NCBI RefSeq assembly: GCF_047663525.1
Contig: NC_092603.1
Span: 2,314,001 to 2,378,000, forward strand
Direction: 5' to 3'
DNA length: 64,000 nt
Origin: Anas platyrhynchos
Lineage: Eukaryota; Chordata; Aves; Anseriformes; Anatidae
Position numbers and translations under genes: made by a program. The notes below the pieces were generated by a model that was given only the letters and a program-made list of their open reading frames with translations, did not search any database and was not told the origin of the DNA. This document shows positions 42,723 through 54,320 of the stretch, piece by piece (position 1 is the first letter of the stretch; each line of letters begins with the position of its first letter).

Positions 42723-43343
42723 GCTGGGGATGGGGTTTCACATGCACATGAAGTGAGCCCTCGGTGTGCTTGGGGAATGGCAAATACAGGGACAGGGTGA
42801 GGTGTCTGGAGATGTGCACTCTGAGCCTGGATTCAGCAGTGTCCTGCTTCTTTTCAGGTGAACATATGAGCATAATTATCCTACAGCTCATACACATGCC
42901 AGCAGAAGACACCAGCCTCTATGGGCAGACTGGCTGTCCCCTCTGAAAGTACAACTTGAACTAAAGGGACGGTACCTTTGCCTCTGACGATCCACAGGAT
43001 TTCACTTGGAATGCAGCAGGAGTGCCCAGGATTTATGCCTTACAGACAGTCCTCAGGTGTGGTGGGGTAGCTAGAACATAGTATAGAAAATATAAATCCA
43101 CCTATGTTCTTCATCTCTTGCTGTAGGTAAGGACCGACTCCTGCATTGTCCAGAGCAGAGTCGCCTGCTCCCATGGAGGCCCTAAGGCAGCATCACTAAT
43201 ATGGCATGAAAGGGACCTGCCAAAGGTCTGCGGATATTTGCAGAGGGAGGCTTAAAAGAGAAATGGAAATTATTTCTCTCACATAACTCTGTGGTAAATA
43301 GTCTTCCTCTGCCTTGGGCAGGACTCCGTGGCAGAACCTGTAA
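42723..43343. other. Upstream region of the plus-strand olfactory receptor
   Basis: No recognised gene or repeat. It should hold the promoter and non-coding first exon typical of olfactory receptors, but I cannot place them. Confidence 0.4.
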
Positions 43344-44279
43344 ATGTCCAACAGCAGCTCTGTGAGTGAGTTCCTCCTACTAGCATTCGCAGACACACGG
43401 GAGCTGCAGCTCCTGCACTTCGCACTCTTCCTGGGCATCTACCTGGCTGCCCTCCTGGGCAACGGACTCATCCTCACTGCTGTAGCCTGCGACCACCGCC
43501 TCCACACCCCCATGTACTTCTTCCTCCTCAACCTCGCCCTCCTCGACCTGGGCTGCATCTCCACCACTCTGCCCAAAGCCATGGCCAATGCCCTCTGGGA
43601 CACCAGGGCCATCTCCTATCAAGGCTGTGTTGCACAGGTCTTCTTTTTATTCTTCTTGGTTGGAGCAGAGTATTCCCTTCTCACCGTCATGGCCTATGAC
43701 CGCTACGTTGCCATCTGCAAGCCCCTGCACTACGGGAGCCTCCTGGGCAGCAGAGCTTGTGCCACCATGGCAGCAGCTGCCTGGGGCAGTGGCTTTCTCA
43801 ATGGTGTCCTGCACACAGCCACTACATTTTCCCTGCCCCTCTGCCAAGGCAATGCTGTGGAGCAGTTCTTCTGTGAAGTCCCCCACATCCTCAAGCTCTC
43901 CTGCTCAGATGCCTACCTCAGAGAATTTTGGGCACTTGAGTTTAGTTTTTCTTTGGGCTTTGGTTGTTTTGTTTTCATTGTGGTGTCCTATGTGCAGATC
44001 TTCAGGGCTGTGCTGAGGATGCCCTCTGTGCAGGGCCGGCACAAAGCCTTTTCCATGTGCCTCCCTCACCTAGCTGTGGTCTCTCTGACTCTCAGCACTG
44101 CCTTGGTTGCCTACCTGAAGCCCCCCTCCATCTCTTCCCCATCCTTGAACATGGTGGTGTCATTCCTGTACTCCGTGTTGCCTCCAGCAGTGAACCCCGT
44201 CATCTACAGCATGAGGAACCAGGAGCTCAAGCACGCCTTGTGGAAACTCATTGGATACATGTTTCTTTGGGATCAATAG
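43344..44279 (+). CDS. Olfactory receptor, OR14 family
   Basis: A single intact exon of 311 residues. NSSS near the N-terminus (glycosylation), GNGLILTAV (TM1), HTPMYFFLLN (TM2), MAYDRYVAICKPLHY (TM3 end), SYVQIFRAVLRM, KAFSMCLPHLAVV (TM6; the usual T is M), and NPVIYSMRNQE (TM7). Conserved cysteines of extracellular loops are present. It is very similar to 33477-34403, so they arose by duplication. It couples to olfactory G proteins by family knowledge. Confidence 0.95.
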   Translation: MSNSSSVSEFLLLAFADTRELQLLHFALFLGIYLAALLGNGLILTAVACDHRLHTPMYFFLLNLALLDLGCISTTLPKAMANALWDTRAISYQGCVAQVFFLFFLVGAEYSLLTVMAYDRYVAICKPLHYGSLLGSRACATMAAAAWGSGFLNGVLHTATTFSLPLCQGNAVEQFFCEVPHILKLSCSDAYLREFWALEFSFSLGFGCFVFIVVSYVQIFRAVLRMPSVQGRHKAFSMCLPHLAVVSLTLSTALVAYLKPPSISSPSLNMVVSFLYSVLPPAVNPVIYSMRNQELKHALWKLIGYMFLWDQ

Positions 44280-45360
44280 TGTTCCTATACTATTAAATGG
44301 ACGCACAGGTTATCTGAACAATCTCTTAGCACACTAGCTCTCAATTATTTTATTATTATTATCTCTTAAAATTGTGATTTTGGTTGAATTCTATTTGTGG
44401 CATTCTATTATATTTTTTTTTTATTTATTTTCTTTCACCCAATCATCTTATGTACCTACCGAACTTGGCTTCCTGTGTGGATAAAGAGAACAAAGAATCC
44501 ACGAAAACTTCATTGGTCTTAGATGCTATCTCTTCCCATCTCCCATGGAGCTGCTGCCACACAGGGGAGCAGCCCCAGTGGACCTTGAGACTGCCCCTCA
44601 CTGCCCACTGGGCTCTGCCTTTCTGCTGCCTTTGGGTCGGGGCTGCTGCTTCCCTAGTGCCATGGCCATGGCCAGCAGCAGGATGTGGCCTTTTCACTGC
44701 TGCTCTCTTTTGGCCACAGGCCTGGCCGTGTGCAAGGGGGCAGCAGACCTGAGCAGAAAAAAGGCCAGTTTCTTGTCACTCCGGTATCTGAATGGTCCAG
44801 CCCCTGTGGTTGAATCTGTTCTCTGCAGCAAAGGGATGTCTCCAAGCCCCAGGTCCGTGGTTGCTCCTGTAGCTTTGAGGACCTCTCCAAGGGCACCAAA
44901 GTATCAATGATCAGGATCTATGTGGGTCAGCTCGCCCATGGATCGCAGCAGTATGTTGGTAGGATTCCGTAGTACAAAAGGACACGGACACCTCTTTGCT
45001 CTGTTTTCATGAATGTCTGTATTACAAATTGCTACAAATCCCTACCTGTAAAGCAACTACATATTGCAAGAAACTACTAAGTTACCACTAGGAAAGCAAA
45101 TATGGGCTTCTGATGCTTTCCCTAAATCTGCACCAACAGATATTATTTGGGGTGCTATTGGTATGACACTCATGAATCCACTTGGTGGAGGGAACAAGAC
45201 ATGGCACCTTCCCCTTCTTTCTTTCAGGCCGGTCATGATAGCTCTTGAGAAATGCAAACATCATTGGGTAACCCTAACGACATGCCTCCAGACTGTGTTT
45301 CTGGCTTTTTCCAAGGGTAAACAACTAAACAAAAGGGGTACTAGAGGGCTGTTGGCATAA
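44280..45360. other. Intergenic, no recognised gene
   Basis: AT-rich 3' flank of the receptor (44280-44450), then mixed sequence without recognised domain. Confidence 0.45.
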
Positions 45361-45364
45361 CTGC

Positions 45365-45540
45365 CGTGAATACAGAGAATGTCAAATAGTTGTCTACCTT
45401 GCCTGGTCTTGCACAGGACCCTTCTGTTGTGGGGTTGCTGAGAACCAAAGAGCAGGTGCTGATGGCTGCCACAACGGTGCACTGGCAGTGATAGCGCACT
45501 GACCTCCAAGTCCTCCAAGCTCAAGAGCTATGTATTCCTG
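45365..45540 (+). mobile_element. ERV-L pro/pol fragment
   Basis: Plus-strand sequence matches the protease-RT linker of the minus-strand provirus (reads like QLSTLPGL, DPSVVGLL and QVLMAATTVH with frameshifts). It has no flanking LTR. Confidence 0.7.
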
Positions 45541-45559
45541 TGAGCAAAATGTCAAAGGG

Positions 45560-46190
45560 GGCAGGAGACCTGCTTGAATGATCAAGGAGATCCATGAGTG
45601 ACTTAAATGGAAGAAGGAAGTATACATAGTTTGGAAAAAAGGGACAAGCCACTTGGGAAGAATGTAGGGACATTGTCCGAGAAAAGGTTTTTTTCAAATA
45701 CATCAAGAGCAGAAGGAAGAGGAAGGAAAATGTGGGCCCACTGCTTAATGAGGTGGGTGCCCTTGTGACAAAGGATACAGAGAAGGCAGAATTACTGAAT
45801 GTCTTCTTTGATTCAGTCTTCACTGCTAAGAGCAGCCCTCCGGAATCCCTGGCATTAGGAACAAGGGAGGAAATCTGGAGAAACGAGGACTCTCCATTGG
45901 TTGAAGAGCATCAGGTCAGAGATCTCTTAGGCAAACTTGACAGCCACAAATCCATGAGCCCTAAAGGGTACATCCATGAGTTCTGAGGGAGCTGGCAGAT
46001 GTTACTGCTGGCCAATCATTTTTGAAAGGTCATGGAGAACAGGAGAGCTGCCTCAAGACTGGAAGAAAGCTCATGTCATACCGCTCTTCAACAAGGGCTA
46101 GAAGGAGGACCCAGGAAACTACAGGCTGGTCAGCCTCACCTCCATCCCTGGAAAGACAATGGAACAGCTCATCCTGGAGGTCATCTCCAA
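45560..46190 (+). mobile_element. Diverged CR1 ORF2 fragment
   Basis: Reads EVGALVTKDTEKAELLNVFF, then LDSHKSMSPKG and a damaged NYRLVSLTSIPGK-like stretch. It corresponds to the start of the reverse transcriptase domain. Several disruptions. Confidence 0.85.
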
Positions 46191-46199
46191 CACGTGGAA

Positions 46200-46650
46200 G
46201 AGAAGAAGGTGTCCCCCATGCTCCCCTGGACCTGCTTCTCCTGTTGGCCTCGGACCCGGCCTTGGCTCTGCTAGCAGGAGCTCTCTTGGCATGCGCTTCC
46301 TGGCCTCCCCTCGCCTGCACACAGCTGCTGCCCACTCATGCTGCTGGCACAAACGTGTCCTCACCAGCAGCACCACCCCTTGGGCTGCTTCTCCTGGCCT
46401 CCTCCACCCCGCTACCTTGACTCCTTGTCTCTGCTGGGCTCCACCTTCCAAACCCAAATGCCTTCCTTCACTGTCATGTCCCTTCCCCTGCCCTGTGGGA
46501 ATACCAAGCCGGGGCAGACAGGTTACCATTAGGTGTGGTGGTGTATGTGTCATTTGTTATTAGTGATGGCACAAATGCCAGTTCCTTCACCAGTGATGTA
46601 CATCTTCTTCATGTTAGGCCAAGCTCAACATCCTTCTCTTTCTGCTTTTA
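46200..46650. repeat. Low-copy repeat shared with 29995-30900 and 63370-63600
   Basis: The block with GCGCTTCCTGGCCTCCCCTC and CATGCTGCTGGCACAAACGTG occurs inverted at 63370-63590, and more distantly, LTR-interrupted, near 30 kb. Function unknown. Confidence 0.65.
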
Positions 46651-46728
46651 TAGATTACAGAATTTCTAGGTTGGAAGAGACCTCAAGATCATCGAGTCCA
46701 ACCTCTGACCTAACGCTAACAGTTCCCA

Positions 46729-49545
46729 CTAAACCATATCCCTAAGCTCTACATCTAAACATCTTTTAAAGTCTTCCAGGGATGGTGACTCCACCACCTC
46801 CCTGGGCAGCCTGTTCCAATGCCTCACAACCCTTTCAGTAAAGAAGCTCTTCCTAACATCTAACCTAAAACTCCCCTGGTGCAACTTTAGCCCATTCCCC
46901 CTCGTCCTGTCACCAGGCACTTGGGAGAACAGGCCAACCCCCACCTCGCTACAGCCTCCTTTAATGTACTTATACAGAGCAATAAGGTCACCCCTGAGCC
47001 TCCTCTTCTCTAGGCTGAACAAGCCCAGCTCCTTCAGCCGCTCCTCATAGGACTTGCTCTCCAGGCCCCTCACCAGCTTCGTTGCCCTTCTTTGGACCCG
47101 CTCAAGCACCTCGATGTCCTTCTTGTAGCGACGGGCCCAAAACTGAACACAGTACTCGAGGTGCGGCCTCACCAGAGCCAAGTCCAGGGGGACGATCACC
47201 TCCCTAGCCCTGCTGGTCACGCTGTTTCTGATACAAGCCAGGATGCCGTTGGCCTTCTTGGCCACCTGAGCACACTGCTGGCTCATATTCAGCCAACTGT
47301 CCACCATCACTCCCAGGTCCTTCTCTGCCTGGCAGCTCTCCAACCACTCATCTCCCAGCCTGTAGCTCTGCTTGAGGTTATTGCATCCCAGGTGCAGGAC
47401 CCGGCACTTGGCCTTGTTAAACTTCATGCAGTTGACCTCAGCCCATCGGTGTAGCCTATCCAGATCCTCCTGCAGAGCCTTCCTACCCTCGAGCAGATCG
47501 ACACACGCACCTAACTTGGTGTCATCTGCAAACTTACTGAGGGTGCACTCAATGCCCTCGTCCAGATCATTGATGAAGATGTTGAAGAGGACCGGCCCCA
47601 GCACCGAGCCCTGGGGGACGCCACTAGTGACTGGCCTCCAACTGGACTTGGCTCCATTCACCACAACTCTTTGGGCCCGGCTATCCAGCCAGTTTCTAAC
47701 CCAACGAAGCGTGCGCCAGTCCAAGCCAAGAGCAGCCAGTTTCTTGAGGAGAATGCTGTGGGAGACGGTGTCAAAAGCCTTGCTGAAGTCAAGGTAGACC
47801 ACATCCACAGCCTTTCCCTCGTCCACCCAGCGCGTCACACTTTGTCATAGAAGGAGATCAGGTTCGTCAAGCAGGATCTGCCTTCCATAAACCCATGCTG
47901 ACTGGGCCTGATCGCCTGCTTGCCCTGCAAGTGCCGCATGATGACTCTCAAGAGGATCTGCTCCATGAGCTTCCCTGGCACTGAGGTCAAACTGACAGGC
48001 CTGTAGTTCCCCGGGTCAGCCCTCCGGCCCATCTTGTAGATGGGTGTCACGTTCGCTAGCCGCCAGTCAGCTGGGAGCTCACCCGATAGCCAGGACTGCT
48101 GATAAATGATGGATAGTGGTTTGGCCAGCACCTCTGCCAGTTCTCTCAGTACCCTTGGGTGGATCCCATCCGGCCCCATCGACTTGTGCACAGCCAAGTG
48201 CCGTAGCAGGTCACCAACCAGTTCTTCGTGGATGGTGAGGGCCACATCCTGCTCCCCATCCCCTTCCACCAGCTCAGGGTACCGGGTATCCATAGAACAA
48301 CCAGTATTGCCGCTAAAGACTGAGGCAAAGAAGGCATTGAGTACCTCCGCCTTTTCCTCATCTCTAGTAACTAAGTTTCCCCCCTGCATCCAGTAAAGGA
48401 TGGAGATTCTCCTTTGTCCTCCTTTTTGTGTTGATGTATTTATAAAAGTGTTTTTTGTTATCTTTAATGGCAGTAGCCAGATTGAGCTCCAGATGAGCTT
48501 TGGCCTTCCTAATTTTGTCCCTGCACAGCCTCGCTACATCCTTATAGTCCTCCCTAGTGGCCTGTCCACTTTTCCAAAGATTATAAACCCTCTTCTTTCT
48601 CCTAAGCTCAAGCCACAGTTCTCTGTTGAGCCAGGCTGGTCTTCTTCCCCGCTGGCTCATCTTTGGGCACATGGGAACAGACCGCTCCTGCGCCATTAGG
48701 ATTTCCCTCTTAAAGAGCGCCCAGCCTTCCTGGACCCCTCTGCCCTTCAGAACCGCCTCCCAAGTGATTCCACCAACTAGTGTCCTGAGCAGCCCAAAGT
48801 CAGCCCTCCGAAAGTCCAATACAGTGGTTTTACTGGTTCCCTTCCTGGCCTTGCCAAGAATAGTGAACTCTACCATTTCGTGGTCACTCTGCCCAAGACA
48901 GCTCCCGACAATCACATCCTCCACCAGTCCTTCTCTGTTTGTGAAGAGAAGGTCTAGCAGGGCACCACCCCTGGTAGGTTCACTAATCAGCTGCGTCAGG
49001 AAGCTATCTTCCACTTTCTCCAGAAACCTCCCAGACTGCTTTCTCTGGGCTGTGTTGTGCTTCCAGGATATGTCAGGGAAGTTGAAGTCCCCCACGAGTA
49101 CAAGCACTGAAGATTTCACAACTTCTGTCAGCTGCCTGTAGAACTCCTCATCCATCTCCTCATCCTGGTTCGGCGGTCTATAGCAGACCCCAACCAGGAC
49201 ACTAGCCTTGTTGTCCCTGCCGATCCTAACCCAAAGGGACTCGATCTTGTCATTCCTAGCCTCGAGTTCTACAACATCGAAAGACTCTCTAAGATAGAGA
49301 GCCACACCGCCACCCCTTCTGTGCTGCCTGTCCCTTCTGAAGAGCCTATAGCCAGGCATCGCAGCACTCCAGTCATGAGACTGGTCCCACCACGTTTCCG
49401 TGATGACAACCAAGTCGTAGCCTGCCTGCTGCACGATGGCTTCCAGCTCCTCCTGTTTGTTACCCATGCTGCGTGCATTGGTGTAGATGCACTTCAGCTG
49501 GGACATTACCTTATTCCCCGGCCTTGCCATTGTTCCCCCTGGCAC
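46729..49545 (-). pseudogene. CR1 ORF2 (endonuclease-reverse transcriptase), two frameshifts
   Basis: Endonuclease motifs: [32 protein letters not shown]. Reverse transcriptase: [19 protein letters not shown]. One frameshift lies near 48380, in a C run one base longer than in the 61-kb copy. The other lies near 47837, where AC is inserted compared with other copies. Apart from these the frame is open, so inactivation is recent. Confidence 0.9.
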
Positions 49546-49586
49546 AGCTCCAACAATCCTTGCTTCACCCCCATCCCCCTTCTTAC

Positions 49587-50669
49587 CTAGTTTAAAGCCC
49601 TATCAATGAGCCCCGCCAGCTCCTGGCCAAGGATCCTTTTTCCCCTAAAGGATAGGGACCCTTCTACAGCCATCAGACCAGGTGCTGAATAAACTGCCCC
49701 ATGGTCGAAAAACCCAAGATCTCTGCGTTGGCACCAGCCCCGGAGCCACGTGTTTAACAGGTGGGCTTTCCTGGTCCTCTCCGTACCCCTCCCTGTCACC
49801 GTAGGGATGGACGAAAACACTACCTGCACTCCCGCTCCATCCACTAACCGTCCCAGCCCCCTAAAGTCTCTTTTGATTGCCTTCAGGCTTCTGTCTTCAA
49901 TGTCGTCACTGCCCGCCTGGACTATCAGAAGAGGATAATAATCAGAGGGGCGTACCAGGTTGGGAAGCTTCCTGGCAACGTCCCTGACCCTGGCCCCAGG
50001 GAGGCAACAGACTTCCCTACGGGTAGGGTCAGGCCAACAAATAGGGCCCTCTGTTCCCCTAAGGATAGAGTCTCCCACAACAATCACCCTTCTTTCTTTC
50101 TTGATGGAGGCAGTCCTGAGGCGTGGAGTCGACCTCCTCGCCCTAGGCGTCCTCCTGGGAACACTTTCTATCTCTTCCTTAGTTGCTGGTCTCTCAATCT
50201 CCAGGGCCTCAAACCTGTTTTGTAAGGGCACCTGGGAAGGTGGGGGCGGAAGGGGAGGGCATCGCCTGCGATGTCGAGCAGGGACCTGTCTCCATTCCTC
50301 CTCAACTCCCAGATCCCCTCCCTCTGCCCGTCGGCGAAAGGGCAGGGGGTCCACCCCCATTTGGGGTGTCTCACGCCGGTACCTCTCCTTGAGGCCCTGC
50401 AGGGAGTTACTCCATAAGTCAATCTCCCGCTCACACTCCCTGATGGTCCTCAACCTCTCGACCTCCTCCTTGAGCTCCGCCACCATGCGGATCAGGTCAT
50501 CCACATGCTCACACCTCACGCACGCAGCGTCTCTGCCTCCCGCCGATGGCAGCAGCAGGCTCTGACACTCCCTGCATCCGGTGACCTGAACTGCTGCATT
50601 CTTTAACGGGCAGTCGGTCTGGGTGTGTACCGACCTCCTGCAGAGCGCTCCGTGCCTTGTGGAGACCAT
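49587..50669 (-). CDS. CR1 ORF1 protein (coiled coil plus esterase-like domain)
   Basis: 360 residues. Residues 30-60 have cysteines in CRECQ and CVRCEH pairs (possible zinc-binding). About 60-90 is a coiled coil (VAELKEEVERLRTIRECERE). From about 195 an SGNH-hydrolase-like domain begins VIVVGDSILRG, with the nucleophile Ser in GDS, as known for CR1 ORF1 proteins. It is intact, with a stop close to the ORF2 start. Its role in retrotransposition is RNA-binding and possibly lipid-ester hydrolysis, by family knowledge. Confidence 0.88.
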   Translation of the reverse strand: MVSTRHGALCRRSVHTQTDCPLKNAAVQVTGCRECQSLLLPSAGGRDAACVRCEHVDDLIRMVAELKEEVERLRTIRECEREIDLWSNSLQGLKERYRRETPQMGVDPLPFRRRAEGGDLGVEEEWRQVPARHRRRCPPLPPPPSQVPLQNRFEALEIERPATKEEIESVPRRTPRARRSTPRLRTASIKKERRVIVVGDSILRGTEGPICWPDPTRREVCCLPGARVRDVARKLPNLVRPSDYYPLLIVQAGSDDIEDRSLKAIKRDFRGLGRLVDGAGVQVVFSSIPTVTGRGTERTRKAHLLNTWLRGWCQRRDLGFFDHGAVYSAPGLMAVEGSLSFRGKRILGQELAGLIDRALN

Positions 50670-51076
50670 TATCGCCTAGCTAAAGACCGTCATTAAGAGG
50701 TGTTCGTGTGGGCAGGGGGTTGCTCTCTGCCCTTCCTGCTCGCCCTGCCTGCGCGAACTGCCGCGCTAACTGCCGCGCCTCTCCCTTCTGATGCGCCACG
50801 CCCTGTTTGCCCGTCCTGTTCGCCGCGCTCCTGGTCGCTCGCGCTCCCTAGGGGCTGCTTTTGAACGGCCGGGGAGGGGGCGCTGCTGGCCCCACCTTCG
50901 CCTCGTCAGCCTCCCTCACGAGGCCTGCCGGGTCCTGGCGGCTCCCTGAAGTCGGCTCGATGCCGGAAAGTTAGCCCTGCCTGGCCCGATCCCCCGCTCC
51001 GCTGCAGAACGCGTCTGCCCCGGAGCCGATCGCCTCGGAAATGGCCGAGCTATCATCCATCTGATTTGCCAGCTGT

Positions 51077-51830
51077 AGAAGACCCCTCTGGCAACCCCAC
51101 CTGCATTGCTCTGCTGCCAGAGCCTCACGTGTCAAGAGCCTGCAGATGTGTCCTGCCACACGCTGCCCTCTGTTGTTGCGCTCCTCAGTGCCTCCAAGCC
51201 CTCTCTCCTTCTCTCCTCTCTGCGTGCCAGCTGCGGTCAGAGCCCCCAGCCCTGCTGGGCTGTGCAGAGGAGCTGCTCCTGGGCACAGCTGTCTCTCTGC
51301 AGTGCTTGCCAGGAGCTCCCTTTGGGCCCAGGAGTACGGCACAGCTCAGCAGCACAGCACCCGACCATGGCATCGCTTGCTCTGTGCCCTTGGGCTCCCT
51401 CGAGGTGTCCCCAGGGCCTCAGGGCTGACAGCTCCTGAAGGCAGCAGGGTCTTTGCTGGGGTGTGGTGTCTGAAGCAGCCTGAAGTCATCACTGACACTC
51501 CTCTCTGAAGAAAAGGGAGATGAATTTTAGAAGTGTGATTTGTGTTATTAAACTGTTGTTGTCAAATGTGAGACCAAATGGGACCAAAATTCCTTAACCT
51601 CTATCGAGTTCCCAGTGCATTGGAGGACACCTCAGCCATGACAGGCAGGGATCATTTCACCTCTCTGAAATTTTTTACTGTTTTGTTTAGGAAGTGCGGA
51701 AGAAACATCTTGGTGATTTTTGTCCCAACAAGACAGAGTATACCAGAATGCTCTAAAAGGGATTCCATGAAGAAAAGAGAATGGGGCAATAAGACATCAT
51801 TGGCTGAGTTTCCACTACCATGAATATTGA
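51077..51830. repeat. OR-flank duplication (direct copy) and spacer
   Basis: 51077-51500 is the direct-orientation partner of 41600-42000. No gene is seen between it and the pseudogene that follows. Confidence 0.7.
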
Positions 51831-51879
51831 AGTTCCTCAACCCTTAGACACATCTCTTCATCCTCTCTCGCATGACCAG

Positions 51880-52610
51880 CACGGTGATGGATGTGGAACA
51901 CCCTCATCATTGTGCTGGTTTTTGAGAGCCAGCAGCTGCAGAGGCCTGTGGCCTTCTTCCTGGGGGAGACTTCTCCTCCTTGCAGACTTTGTACAGCTCC
52001 ACCACCCTGAGCCAGATGCTGGCCAGCTTCCTGGCTGCGGACAGCATCCCCTGTGCTCACAGAGGTGGGAGCACTATCAGCTGCACCTTCTGCATGAACG
52101 GAGTGCTTCCTGCTGGGACTGTGTCCAAAGGTCAGCCCTGGGCTGTATGCCATCCCTGTTCTCTGCAAGGCTCAAGAAGTGGAAGGTCTGACTCCAGAAG
52201 GCAGCTGCACCTGAACCAGGAGAATTTCTCTCATGTACAGTAATTATTTCTCCTCCTTCCTGCTACAGCTCTGTGGCCCTAGTGTCATGCATACCTACCA
52301 TGATTTTGCCCCATTGCTGGAGCTGTCCTGCAGTGCCATGGTAATACTCATGGTCTTTGCTTTCCTAATCTACATTTTGGATCCAATCTTCCCCTTCCCT
52401 CCCATGCAGTTTTCATGAGTGTTTCTCCTGTGTTGTTGCCCAAGGCCTTATCCACCTGCTCTTCCATCCTCACGAGTGTCACTGTTTTCTATGACATCAT
52501 CATCACTGTCTGTGTGAAGCGCAGAACGGCCCTCCTCAGAGATCTTACTGAAGCCCTTTCCCAAACCTTCATCATCCCTCTGGTCAGTCTTCAAGTTGCT
52601 TAGTGGTGGT
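51880..52610 (+). pseudogene. Decayed olfactory receptor of another subfamily
   Basis: Scattered in different frames I read NTLIIVLVFESQQLQRPVAFF (TM1-TM2), TLSQMLASFLAADSI (TM2-TM3), DFAPLLELSCSAMV (extracellular loop 2) and ALSTCSSILTSVTVFYD (TM6), in the correct order. The segment from the MAYDRY motif to loop 2 is lost, and stops are present. The TLSQML...F motif suggests a group nearer OR6/OR10/OR11 than OR14. Confidence 0.6.
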
Positions 52611-52639
52611 GTGGGAAGGGTGAGAGAGGTGTTGGTGGA

Positions 52640-54320
52640 ACTGCTGACACTGTCATAAGATCTATCCCAAAGACCTTGGAAATGACAGATTGATCAAAGA
52701 CATTCCTCAGAACTTTAAAAAGGCAGATATTAAACCCATTTTCTACTAGAAGGGCAAGCAGAAGGATGATTAAGTCTAACCAGGGATTGAAATGCCAGCC
52801 TTAAACCTAGCCATTAACCCAGATCTGAACTATAAGCCTCAAATCTTTCCCTCATCCTAAACCTGGAGCAGGATCCTTAAGCAGAACACCAAACACTTCA
52901 TTGAAGCCCTTACCATTCCCTTAAACCTGGAGGGTGACCTGTAATTCTTAAACATTTACCTGAACACCTAACTCCCAAAGCCCTCCAACATGCACACAGC
53001 ACATCTCAGCTTCAACCCCACTCCTACTCCTAATTTTATGTGTTTGTCCCCTTGGGGCAGGTCTCGGACTGTGAGGTCCTGCAGCAGTCGCGTGGCTTTG
53101 AAAGACACACGTGAGGAGACAGGTATGTCGTCAGATGAAAGGCCACAAGGAGGAGCTGCCTGGGAATGCTGTGATGGGATCAGCTGTGCCTCAGGATCTG
53201 CTGGGCCTGCAGGAGGCACATGGCCGTGAAGGAGGCTGGGAGGTGACTTCTGCCTCTGGAGCTGCCTGACCAGCAGCAGGAATGTGGCACAGATAGGGAC
53301 CATAAAGGGCAGAAGCATTCACATGGCATTGAAGATGACAAGGCACCTTATGTTCTGGTCAGGTGATAGACCACAGGAAGGCTGATGGGATGGGAGTCAT
53401 GCTTGAGGTATAGTTTGTGAGACCATAGAACCATAGAATGGCTCATGTTGGATGAGACCTTAATGATCATCTAGTTCCAATCCCCTGGCCATGGACAGGG
53501 ATGCCCCCATGAGATTAGGTGGCCCAGGGCCTCATCTAACCTGCTCTTGAACAGATCCAGGGATGGCGCATCTATAAGGTCTCTCAGCAACCTGTTCCAG
53601 TGCCTCAGCTCCCTCTGAGTGAAGAATTTCCTCCTAACCTCCAATCTAAATCTCCCCTCTTTTAGCTTAAAACCATTCCCCCTTTTCCTGTAATTCTCGA
53701 ATTGAGCAAAGCCACTCTCCGTCTTTTTTATAAGCCTCCTTTAAGTACTCAAAGGCCACAAAGAGGTCACCCCAGAGCCTTCTCTTCTATAGAATGAACA
53801 GCCCCCAGTATGATGGAGAGAGGCTTGGCAACTACATCAGCCAGTTCCCTCAGGACTCTGGGATGCATGTCATCAGGCCCTATAGACTTGTACTTGTTGA
53901 ATTTCATCAGGTGGTCTTGGACCTGCTCTTCACTCACAGCAGGTGGGACTTCGCACCCCCAGCCTCCATCCATGGGTTCAGGGAAATGAAAGACTTGGGG
54001 AGCCTGATTGGCACTGAAGACTGAGGCAAAGATGGTGCTGAGTCCCTCAGCCTTCTCCATGTCTGTCATTGCCAGTTCACCCTTCTCATCCATCAGAGAG
54101 GGTACACTCTCCTTGGCCTTTCTTTTCTGAGCAATGTATCTATAGAATCCCTTCCAATTATTCCTTGCATCCCTTGAGAAGATCAGGTCCATCTGTGCCT
54201 TGGCTTGCCTTATTCCATCTCTGCATATCCAAAACCGAAACACGCATGAGAAAAAAATAACCCTGGATCCATAGAAGCCATCTGTGAAAAAAAAACTTAT
54301 AGACAAGAAGTGTGACTATG
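52640..54320 (-). mobile_element. Old CR1 fragments
   Basis: 53425-54250 on the minus strand joins a 3' end (TCATAGAATGG-type tail, near 53430) to an inner RT part ([39 protein letters not shown]) with an internal deletion at about 53790. A short plus-strand CR1 piece (NFKKADIKPIF) is at 52680-52750. 52800-53420 holds nothing recognised. Confidence 0.75.

Larger units (their letters stand above)
46655..51070 (-). mobile_element. Full-length CR1 LINE
   Basis: On the minus strand there is a GC-rich 5' UTR (about 51070-50670), ORF1 (50669-49587), ORF2 (49545-46729 in three frames) and a 3' UTR. The 3' end lacks the usual multiple ATTCTGTGA copies. The outer flank at 51077 matches the inverted duplicate at 41995, which lacks CR1, so the insertion is younger than that duplication. 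Length of about 4.4 kb equals complete CR1. Confidence 0.92.

Noticed and set aside
49321..49590. Plus-strand small frames across CR1
   Set aside because: Antisense of CR1 ORF2. The same frames recur at each CR1 copy.
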